Part shown: positions 1-5,701 of the stretch, piece by piece
Layout: each line of letters begins with the position of its first letter
Position numbering within the stretch: position 1 is the stretch's first letter
NCBI GenBank assembly: GCA_027489195.1
Contig: JAIYAG010000309.1
Coordinates: forward strand, 1-6,356
Direction: 5' to 3'
From: Burkholderiales bacterium
GTDB lineage: Bacteria > Pseudomonadota > Gammaproteobacteria > Burkholderiales > Burkholderiaceae_E
DNA: 6,356 bases
The notes under the pieces: generated by a model
The model's database searches: none
What the model saw: only the letters and a program-made list of their open reading frames with translations
Told to the model about the DNA's origin: nothing
Made by a program: the position numbers and the translations under genes

Positions 1-1272
1 GACACCGAGGCCGCGACCTTCCACACCGGCGGCACCACCGGCGCGCCCAAGCTCGCGCGCCACACCCACGGCAACCAGGTGCAGGCCGCCTGGGGCGCGG
101 CCACGCTGCTGGCGATGGGACCGAACGACACGATGATCAACGGCTTTCCGCTGTTCCATGTCGCGGGCAGCTTCACCTACGGGTTGTCCGCGCTGCTCGC
201 GGGCACGACGCTCGTGCTGCCGCCCGCGGCCGGGCTGCGCGACGCGGCGTTCATGGCGAACTGGTGGCGCTGGGTCGAGCGCGAGCGGGTGACGCTGCTG
301 GCCGGCGTGCCCACCATCATGGCCACGCTGATGACGATCGAGACCCGGGGCGCCGATCTCTCGCGGGTGCGCGCGATGCTCACCGGCGGCTCGCCGCTGC
401 CCACCGAGCTCGCGCAGGCCTTCGAGGCGAAGCACGGCCTGCCGGTGCGCAACATCCTCGGCATGACCGAGTGCGCGGGCGTGGTGAGCATCGTGCCCTT
501 CCACGCCGAGCGGCGGCCCGGCTCCTGCGGGCTGCCGGTGCCGTTCACCGAGGTCGTCGCGCTGCCGCCGGGCCCCGACGGTCCCCGGCTCGACGCGCGC
601 TGCGCGCCCGGCGAGACCGGCGTCATCGCGCTGCGCGGGCCGAACGTCTCGCCGGGCTACACCGACCCCTCGCGCGACGCCGGCACCTTCGAGGGCGGCT
701 GGCTGATCAGCGGCGACCTCGGTCACGTCGACGCGCGCGGCGAGGTGTTCGTCACCGGCCGCGCCAAGGACGTGATCATCCGCTCGGCGCACAACATCGA
801 TCCGGCTGCGATCGAGGAGGTGCTGCTGCGCCACCCCGCCGTGCTGCTCGCGGCCGCGGTCGGCCAGCCGGATGCCTACGCGGGCGAGCTGCCGGTGGCG
901 TTCGTGCAGCTGCGCCCGGGTGCGCAGGCCGACGGCGACGCGCTGCGGGCCTTCGTCGAGCCGCTGATCTCCGAGCGGCCGGCGATGCCGCGTCGGATCG
1001 ACGTGATCGACACGATGCCGCTGACCGCGATCGGCAAGGTCTACAAGCCGGCGCTGCGGGCGATTGCGGCAGCGCGCGCCGTCGACGAGGCACTCGCGCC
1101 GCTGCGTGCGCGCGGCTGGCAGGTCCGGGTCGAGGCGGCGGAGCAGGGCGGCGGGGTGCGCGCCGACATCGACCTGCAGGCGCCAGGGGCGGACGCCGCG
1201 TCGGTCGACGAGGCGCTGCGCGGATGCCTGCGGGATTTCTCGATCCCGTGGGCGCGACGTACGGTCGGCTAG
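1..1272 (+). CDS. AMP-forming acyl-CoA synthetase (ANL superfamily), 5'-truncated by the window edge
   Basis: The protein activates a carboxylic acid to an acyl-adenylate and then to the CoA thioester, in the cytoplasm. The frame is open from base 1 with no start, and 423 residues are visible; ligases of this family are usually 500-630 residues, so the N-terminus lies outside. Motifs appear in the expected order: the P-loop TGGTTGAPK at residues 9-17, GMTE at 154-157, SGDLG with the ribose-binding Asp239 at 237-241, the hinge GRAKDVIIRSAHNI starting at 253, and the A10 loop PLTAIGK with catalytic Lys346. About 50-60 residues follow A10; they look like a small alpha/beta extension (WQVRVEAAEQ, then VRADIDLQ) and are not part of the core fold. 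The substrate cannot be read from this sequence; a medium or long fatty acid or an alicyclic/aromatic acid are all possible. The gene converges on the next one with 36 bp between stop codons. The family call is firm, the substrate unknown. Confidence 0.93.
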   Translation, partial: DTEAATFHTGGTTGAPKLARHTHGNQVQAAWGAATLLAMGPNDTMINGFPLFHVAGSFTYGLSALLAGTTLVLPPAAGLRDAAFMANWWRWVERERVTLLAGVPTIMATLMTIETRGADLSRVRAMLTGGSPLPTELAQAFEAKHGLPVRNILGMTECAGVVSIVPFHAERRPGSCGLPVPFTEVVALPPGPDGPRLDARCAPGETGVIALRGPNVSPGYTDPSRDAGTFEGGWLISGDLGHVDARGEVFVTGRAKDVIIRSAHNIDPAAIEEVLLRHPAVLLAAAVGQPDAYAGELPVAFVQLRPGAQADGDALRAFVEPLISERPAMPRRIDVIDTMPLTAIGKVYKPALRAIAAARAVDEALAPLRARGWQVRVEAAEQGGGVRADIDLQAPGADAASVDEALRGCLRDFSIPWARRTVG

Positions 1273-1308
1273 ACGACGCCGCGCTCGCTGCGGCCGCCGT
1301 CGGCGACC

Positions 1309-2028
1309 TCAGTACTTCGAGGCGCCCACCACCGTGAACGGTTCGAGCAGCCCGCGCGTGAAGGTGTCGGCGGCGGGGACGGTGCCCGGCACCGCGGGCG
1401 GGCGTCGCAGCGCGGCATGGAACTCGCGCGCGCAGTCGGTCAGCGCGGCGCGGGTGTGGGCGACCCGCCAGAACGCGTTGTAGAACTGCAGCACGCCGGC
1501 GTAGCGGCGGCACTCGAAGCGGGCGATCGGGCGGGTGTCGTCGGCCGTGTCGACGAGCGTCATCTCGGTCGCTGCGCCGCCCTGCGAGAACAGCGGCGCG
1601 AGCGGCAAGGGCAACACCGCGAGCACCACGTTCACCAGCCGGTGCGGGCGCCAGACTTCGGTGATGCGCGCCTCGATGCGATACCGCACGCCGGTCTCGT
1701 CCGGGAGGGATACGGTCGCGGGCCGTGCGCCCGACGACATCAGCGCGAGCGCGGTCGCATCGAGCAGCATTTCGCGCTCGGCCTGGGTGGCGCCGTCCTC
1801 GAGCGCGACGCCCGCGGTCCAGTCGACCCGCACGTCCGGCGTCTGCACGGGCAGCGTACGCAGGCCCTCGGCTCGCTCGGGCGAGACCCAGATGCGCGAC
1901 ATGTTGAGCAGCCCCTGGGTCTCGGTCCAGGGCAGCGCCGGCTCGGAGTGCGCGTGCGCGCTCGCCAGGGCCGTGCCCAGCACGGCCGCCAGGCAGAGTC
2001 TCAACAGGGGTCGTGCTGCGCCCGGCAT
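1309..2028 (-). CDS. Secreted protein of unknown function (distantly DUF3313-like)
   Basis: Not recognised as a named gene. The 239-residue product begins with a signal peptide: Arg6 and Arg10, a hydrophobic core at about 11-22, and AxA-type cleavage sites after Ala24 or Ala26. Cys12 lies inside the hydrophobic stretch without a proper lipobox, so a soluble periplasmic protein is more likely than a lipoprotein. The mature part has a helix around 82-98, a beta strand YRIEARITEV at 116-125, a hydrophobic stretch at 131-147, then GGAATEMTLVD and a strand ending RFECRRY. This order resembles the DUF3313 family of small secreted or lipoproteins, but that is only pattern resemblance. Mature cysteines 173 and 199 could form a disulfide. 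The ATG at 2028 is chosen because GGAG sits 8 nt upstream and the signal peptide follows directly; the frame stays open far upstream (to 3063), but that part overlaps the hydrolase gene and is not coding. It lies 164 bp downstream of the large hydrolase on the same strand, so co-transcription is possible. Confidence 0.85.
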   Translation of the reverse strand: MPGAARPLLRLCLAAVLGTALASAHAHSEPALPWTETQGLLNMSRIWVSPERAEGLRTLPVQTPDVRVDWTAGVALEDGATQAEREMLLDATALALMSSGARPATVSLPDETGVRYRIEARITEVWRPHRLVNVVLAVLPLPLAPLFSQGGAATEMTLVDTADDTRPIARFECRRYAGVLQFYNAFWRVAHTRAALTDCAREFHAALRRPPAVPGTVPAADTFTRGLLEPFTVVGASKY

Positions 2029-2036
2029 CTCGAAGG

Positions 2037-2040
2037 CTCC
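2037..2040 (-). promoter_or_regulatory. Ribosome binding site of the secreted unknown protein
   Basis: GGAG on the minus strand, 8 nt before the ATG at 2028. It settles the start of the 239-residue protein within a frame that otherwise stays open for another kilobase. A perfect hairpin (2042-2059) ends one base upstream of it. Confidence 0.6.
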
Positions 2041-2041
2041 A

Positions 2042-2059
2042 GGGACGCTCGGGCGTCCC
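2042..2059 (-). other. Perfect 7-bp hairpin directly upstream of a ribosome binding site
   Basis: On the minus strand GGGACGC and GCGTCCC pair perfectly around a 4-nt loop (CCGA). The stem ends one base before the GGAG of the secreted unknown protein. No T-run follows on either strand, so it is not a standard intrinsic terminator. It could influence translation or protect the 5' end of a processed transcript between the large hydrolase and the downstream gene. By rough reckoning a stem this good in 164 bp of such GC-rich DNA has a fair chance of arising at random. Confidence 0.35.
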
Positions 2060-2192
2060 GCAGCGGCGGACTCTAGTCGGCGCGCCGCCCGCGGCATCGC
2101 GTCCGACCGACGGACGCGCTCCCCGGCGGCGCAGGTGGGGGCCGGGCCGCGAGCGGCGGGTCCGGCGCGACCTCTCGGCGGACCTGTCGGGC

Positions 2193-4337
2193 TCATGGAC
2201 CCTTCCGCACGCCGTCGCGCTCGGCCTCGGCCACCAGCCCGCGCGCGTCGTCCGCGAGCAGGTGGCGCCTGGCGACCAGCTCGTCGGCCGCGCGGCGGAC
2301 CGCCTCGACGTAGGCCGCCTTCGTCGGCCAGCGCTCCTCGAGCGACAGCCGCGGGTCGCCCGCGCGCAGGCGCTCGTCGCGGGTCGCCGCGAACGGCAGG
2401 AACGCGCCCTGCAGCGTGCAGAAGCCGCCCTCGAAGAGGCCGTCGTCGAAGTGGTTCCAGCCGGTGTACGTGCCCAGGGGTACCTGCACCGTGAGGTTGC
2501 GGATGCCGCCCAGGTCGTTGCCGTCGACGTCGACCTGCGCGACCAGCACGTTGTAACGCGCGGTGCCCAGACGGGGCGGATCGATCGTCAGCACGCCGCG
2601 GGTGTCCGCCGCGACGAAGTCCGGGCCGTAGTCCTGCACGGACAGCGGGTTGTGGACCGCACGGAACCTCACTGCCGGCCGCTCGACCCCGCCGTAGGCG
2701 TTGGCCGGGATCGACGGGAAACGCACCTGGTCGGGGGCGACCAGCTGGCCGCCGGCGATCGTCGGCCGCTCGCTCGGCGGCGGCTCGACGCCGTCGCGCA
2801 CCCAGGCGGTGGTCGCGGCCAGCAGCGCGCGCATCGTCCAGACCTGCGGATTCGGATTCGACTGCTGCTGGCAGCCGGGCGGGAACGGGCCCTTCTGCGG
2901 CAGCGGGAACGGCGCCGGTGCGTGCTGCGTCGAGGCCATGATGTAGCTGCGCACGTTCGCCGGCTCGGGCAGGTCGCGCGTGCCCAGCGCGTCGGTGAAG
3001 CCGAGCGACTGGCGCAGCTCCCACAGCTCGAGCGCGGTCGCCGCATGGACGATCTTCGGGCACGAACCGTCGGCCTGGCAGCGGTCGAGCAGCCCGCCGC
3101 TGCGCCCGCTCACCGGATCGGTGGTGTGCGCGTACGCGAACGGGAACTCGGTGCCCGGGTACAGGTTGTCGACCTGCTCGGTGCCCGCCGACCGGCCGGG
3201 CTGGCCGAAGCGCACGTCGAGCGGCATCAGCCCGCCGCCGATGTGCGGGATCGCGCCGTCGTAGACGACGCGCCCGCGCTCGTCGCGGTTGAAGCCGCGG
3301 TGCAGGAACGAGCGGATGAAGCGCCCGCTCTGCGAGGAGCCCATGACGACCGTCTTCGCGTCCTTCACGCGGGCCGGGTTGGGCGTGCCGGCGTCGTCGG
3401 CGGCCTCGTGCTTGAGGAAGGCGCCGACGTCGCGCGCCGCGGCGTAGCCGATGCCCAGCACCAGCGGATCGCGGGCGCGGTAGGTGATCTCGTACACGCT
3501 GCCCGGCTTGAAGCCGGAGGGCAGGCAGATCTGCGTGGCGCTCGGCGTGGCCGCCCCGCCCTGCGGGCAGGCGCCGAACGACCAGTCGGTGTTCGGGAAC
3601 ATCAGCGGGCGCGCCTGCGCACGGGTGCGCACCGTGAGCATCGGCACGAAGCCGTCGGGCTGCGGCCTGCGGTTGTCGGTGGTGACGCTCGGGTAGGGCG
3701 CGGTCGACATCGCGGTGAACCAGCCGCTCGAGAGGTTCAGCGTCGTGGTCGGCGTCTGCGTGACCAGCTCGCTGCGCACGATGCCGGTGACCGGCGAGCC
3801 GTCGGCGTTGCGCGCGGCGGGCACGGTCAGCAGCATCCGGTCGTTGCCCGGCAGCACGTCGGCCTGCCAGCCGAACCAGACGGTGGTGTAGCCCATGCGC
3901 TGCAGGTGGCCGTCACCCGCGTCGGCCAGCGCATTGATGCGCGTGAGGTTGGGCGGCACGTCGGCGTTGAACAGCGAATGTGCCCCCTTGTTGCCGCGGT
4001 TCAGGATGTTGAGGAACAGCATCCCGTTGCCCTTCGAGGCGTCGGCCGGGCGCAGGATCTGGACGTCGGTGGCGTACTCGACGCGCCCCGCCGCGTTGCG
4101 CGGCGCCAGGCCGAGGTCCTGGATCGACGCGTTGGCGGGCGCCGCCGGGTCGAGCTCGCCGTGGGCGCGCGCGATCACGCGCTCGTAGGCGCCGACCGCA
4201 CCGAACGACTGGCCGCCGAAGGCCGGCTCGACGCGCAGGATCTCGATGCGGACGATGCGGGCGTCGGCGGGCTGCGGCGCGAGCGCGCCGAGGGCGAGCG
4301 CCGCGGCCAGCGCGGTGCGGGGGACGATGGGGTGCAC
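2193..4337 (-). CDS. Exported alpha/beta hydrolase domain protein (large esterase-like family)
   Basis: A 714-residue protein matching the family annotated as 'alpha/beta hydrolase domain-containing protein' (Abhydrolase_10 type), common in proteobacteria and of mostly unknown substrate; ester or amide hydrolysis is inferred. The GTG at 4337 is chosen because GGAGGA lies 6 nt upstream and a signal peptide follows: Arg7, a hydrophobic run at 8-20, and cleavage after ADA at 26. Upstream residues in the open frame look non-coding. The nucleophile elbow is GSSQSGRF at 333-340, with Ser335 the likely nucleophile, followed by RSFLHRGFN, typical of the family. His471 (STQHAP) and His628 (GWNHFD) are candidate catalytic histidines; the acid is not clear. 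Six cysteines (257, 271, 420, 426, 489, 640) fit a disulfide-bonded periplasmic protein. The C-terminus has the LFEGGFCTLQGAFLPFA block and a charged helix. It is divergent from the MetX-like hydrolase and heads a possible unit with the secreted unknown protein. Confidence 0.92.
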   Translation of the reverse strand: MHPIVPRTALAAALALGALAPQPADARIVRIEILRVEPAFGGQSFGAVGAYERVIARAHGELDPAAPANASIQDLGLAPRNAAGRVEYATDVQILRPADASKGNGMLFLNILNRGNKGAHSLFNADVPPNLTRINALADAGDGHLQRMGYTTVWFGWQADVLPGNDRMLLTVPAARNADGSPVTGIVRSELVTQTPTTTLNLSSGWFTAMSTAPYPSVTTDNRRPQPDGFVPMLTVRTRAQARPLMFPNTDWSFGACPQGGAATPSATQICLPSGFKPGSVYEITYRARDPLVLGIGYAAARDVGAFLKHEAADDAGTPNPARVKDAKTVVMGSSQSGRFIRSFLHRGFNRDERGRVVYDGAIPHIGGGLMPLDVRFGQPGRSAGTEQVDNLYPGTEFPFAYAHTTDPVSGRSGGLLDRCQADGSCPKIVHAATALELWELRQSLGFTDALGTRDLPEPANVRSYIMASTQHAPAPFPLPQKGPFPPGCQQQSNPNPQVWTMRALLAATTAWVRDGVEPPPSERPTIAGGQLVAPDQVRFPSIPANAYGGVERPAVRFRAVHNPLSVQDYGPDFVAADTRGVLTIDPPRLGTARYNVLVAQVDVDGNDLGGIRNLTVQVPLGTYTGWNHFDDGLFEGGFCTLQGAFLPFAATRDERLRAGDPRLSLEERWPTKAAYVEAVRRAADELVARRHLLADDARGLVAEAERDGVRKGP

Positions 4338-4343
4338 GGGGTC

Positions 4344-4349
4344 TCCTCC
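4344..4349 (-). promoter_or_regulatory. Strong ribosome binding site that sets a GTG start
   Basis: GGAGGA on the minus strand, 6 nt before the GTG at 4337. The frame is open upstream to an ATG at 4562, which would add 75 residues rich in Arg, Ala, Pro and Gly and bury the signal peptide. The Shine-Dalgarno and signal peptide together favour the GTG. Confidence 0.75.
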
Positions 4350-4410
4350 CGGAGTGCGGAGCGTCTCGGCGGACGGCGCGGCGCCTGGGGCCGCCCGCGG
4401 AGCCAGCTTA

Positions 4411-4425
4411 GTCCGGGCACCGGAC
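4411..4425. repeat. Short inverted repeat, possible operator
   Basis: GTCCGG and CCGGAC are perfect 6-bp arms around GCA. It is centred about 80 bp upstream of the large hydrolase's GTG and about 160 bp upstream of the MetX-like hydrolase's ATG. Its position in a divergent promoter region suits an operator, but the statistical support is weak. Confidence 0.2.
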
Positions 4426-4511
4426 GCCGGCTGCCGCCTGCGGGCCACGCCCGGGTCCGCTCCCCCGAAACCGGAACGCCACGCGGCGACCCCCGCGCGC
4501 ATCATCGGGTC

Positions 4512-4525
4512 ACGGCGTGCGCCGT
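4512..4525. repeat. Short inverted repeat upstream of the MetX-like hydrolase
   Basis: ACGGCG and CGCCGT are perfect 6-bp arms around TG, ending about 54 bp before the ATG at 4580. It could be an operator near the plus-strand promoter; chance occurrence in GC-rich DNA is equally plausible. Confidence 0.2.
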
Positions 4526-4565
4526 CCCCGGTCGTGCGGGGCCGCGCGACACGCCGGTCCACATC

Positions 4566-4571
4566 GAGGAG
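4566..4571 (+). promoter_or_regulatory. Ribosome binding site of the MetX-like hydrolase
   Basis: GAGGAG lies 8 nt before the ATG at 4580. It decides against the upstream start at 4517, which would place 21 Arg/Gly-rich residues in front of the signal peptide. Confidence 0.7.
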
Positions 4572-4579
4572 ACGACCCC

Positions 4580-5677
4580 ATGCGCACCCTGCTCGCGAGC
4601 CTGGCGCTCGCGCTGACCACCGCCGCGATCCTGCCCGGCGCGGCGGTCGCCCAATCGGCCCCGGCCGCGCCGGCCGCCGCGGCCCTGCCCGAGGCGAAGA
4701 CCGCCACCTGGGTCGCGCGCGACTTCCGCTTCCACACCGGCGAGACGATGGCCGCGATGAACGTCGCCTACCGCACCGTGGGCGACCCGTCGGGCGAGCC
4801 GGTGCTGCTGCTGCACGGCACCACCGGCAATGGCTCGAACTTCATGGGCGCGACCTTCGCCGGCGAGATGTTCGGCCCCGGCCAGCCGCTCGATGCGCGC
4901 CGGTACTTCATCATCCTGCCCGACGCCATCGGCACCGGTGGCTCGTCCAAGCCCTCCGACGGGCTGCGCGCGAAGTTCCCGCGCTACAGCTACGAGGACA
5001 TGGTCGATGCGCAGTACCGGCTGGTGACCGAGGGGCTGGGGATCAAGCGACTGAGGCTGGTGCTCGGCAACTCGATGGGCGGGATGGAGACCTGGGTCTG
5101 GGCGACCCGCTATCCGAAGATGATGGACGCCGCGGTGCCGATGGCCTCGATGCCCGCCGCGATGTCGGGCCGCAACTGGCTCACGCGCCGGCTGATCATC
5201 GACTCGGTGAGCAGCGACCCCGAGTACAAGGGCGGCGACTACACCGTGCAGCCGCGCAGCCTGCAGTTCGCCTCGGTGTTCTACGCCATCGCCACCAACG
5301 GCGGCAACCAGGCGCTGGTCAAGGCCGCACCCGACCGGGCGCGCGCCGACGCGCTGCTCGACGCCCGCATGAAGGCCCCGTTCACCGGCGACGCGAACGA
5401 CCACGTCTGGCAATGGGACGCGTCGCGTGACTACGACCCGTCCTCGAAGCTCGGCGCGATCGAAGCCCACGTGCTCGCGATCAACTCCACCGACGACGAG
5501 CGCAACCCGCCGGACCTCGGCGTGATGGAGCGCGAGCTCGCCCGCGTCCGCAACGCGCGGATGCTGTGGGTGAAGGGCAGCGCCGACACCGCGGGCCACG
5601 GCACCACCGCGAATGCGAAATGGTGGAAGGCCGAGTTCGACGCTTGGTTCAAGGGCGTGCCGAAGCGGGCGGACTGA
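4580..5677 (+). CDS. Exported alpha/beta fold hydrolase, MetX (homoserine O-acetyltransferase)-like
   Basis: A 365-residue alpha/beta hydrolase of the MetX-like group. Cytoplasmic MetX acylates homoserine; this protein has a clear signal peptide (Arg2, hydrophobic 4-19, AVA cleavage after residue 24) and an Ala/Pro-rich linker to about 37, so it is probably a periplasmic hydrolase rather than a methionine-pathway enzyme. The fold signals appear in order: oxyanion loop LLLHGTTGNGSNF at 77-89, DAIGTGGSSKP at 115-125, nucleophile elbow GNSMGG at 163-168 with Ser165, acid loop NSTDDERNPP at 302-311 (Asp306 best matches the MetX D-x-x-x-P spacing), and TAGHGTT at 337-343 with His340. The triad is therefore complete. 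There are no cysteines in the whole protein, unlike its divergent neighbour. The start is supported by GAGGAG 8 nt upstream. It converges on the TRAP permease gene, with 24 bp between stop codons. The substrate is unknown; an acyl ester or lactone is plausible. Confidence 0.92.
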   Translation: MRTLLASLALALTTAAILPGAAVAQSAPAAPAAAALPEAKTATWVARDFRFHTGETMAAMNVAYRTVGDPSGEPVLLLHGTTGNGSNFMGATFAGEMFGPGQPLDARRYFIILPDAIGTGGSSKPSDGLRAKFPRYSYEDMVDAQYRLVTEGLGIKRLRLVLGNSMGGMETWVWATRYPKMMDAAVPMASMPAAMSGRNWLTRRLIIDSVSSDPEYKGGDYTVQPRSLQFASVFYAIATNGGNQALVKAAPDRARADALLDARMKAPFTGDANDHVWQWDASRDYDPSSKLGAIEAHVLAINSTDDERNPPDLGVMERELARVRNARMLWVKGSADTAGHGTTANAKWWKAEFDAWFKGVPKRAD

Positions 5678-5697
5678 CGGGGGGGTCCGCCCGTCAG
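5666..5697. terminator. Candidate bidirectional terminator made of two alternative hairpins
   Basis: Between the convergent stop codons two stems overlap. One pairs 5666-5674 with 5685-5693 (CGGGCGGAC with GTCCGCCCG, 9 bp, 10-nt loop) and includes the hydrolase stop codon. The other pairs 5674-5681 with 5690-5697 (CTGACGGG with CCCGTCAG, 8 bp, 8-nt loop). They share bases, so only one can form at a time. A run of seven G at 5679-5685 lies between. Neither stem is followed by a clear T-run, so this is terminator-like by position and stem strength, not by the classical rule. Confidence 0.5.
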
Positions 5698-5701
5698 CGC
5701 C

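Larger units (their letters stand above)
4338..4579. promoter_or_regulatory. Divergent intergenic promoter region between two exported hydrolases
   Basis: These 242 bp separate the start codons of two divergently transcribed genes, so promoters for both must lie here or overlap the gene starts. No convincing sigma-70 -35/-10 pair is visible on either strand. The least GC-rich points are around GCTTAGT (4407-4413) and CATCATC (4499-4505). Two short inverted repeats are present: GTCCGG-GCA-CCGGAC at 4411-4425 and ACGGCG-TG-CGCCGT at 4512-4525. Either could be an operator, but arms of six bases are close to chance expectation in DNA this GC-rich. No regulator gene is adjacent. Confidence 0.55.

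Noticed and set aside
1278..1294. Hairpin GCCGC/GCGGC with a 7-nt loop between the convergent genes 1 and 2
   Set aside because: Only 5 bp of stem and no T-run; such stems are frequent by chance at this GC content, so I do not call a terminator although one is expected nearby.
264..1337. Open frames overlapping the acyl-CoA synthetase (264-1337 plus, 776-1513 minus, 1064-1483 plus)
   Set aside because: Composition is dominated by Arg and Ala, and the ligase frame holds all the expected motifs across the same bases.
2029..3063. N-terminal extension of the secreted unknown protein, whose frame is open back to 3063
   Set aside because: The extra 345 codons overlap the hydrolase in another frame and have biased Arg/Gly/Pro composition. 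The ATG at 2028 has a Shine-Dalgarno and is followed at once by a signal peptide.
4338..4579. Sigma-70 promoters for the divergent genes
   Set aside because: I looked on both strands and found no hexamer pair with acceptable match and spacing. Promoters must exist, but I cannot place them.
2013..4616. An 867-codon open frame on the plus strand opposite the large hydrolase
   Set aside because: Its translation is Arg/Ala/Gly/Val-rich with no recognisable domain. The minus strand encodes a clear signal peptide and hydrolase with family motifs. Long antisense frames are expected where third codon positions are mostly G or C.
4502..5599. A 365-codon minus-strand frame opposite the MetX-like hydrolase
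   Set aside because: Low-complexity Arg/Gly/Val/His composition and no domain; it is the antisense shadow of a gene with a complete catalytic triad.
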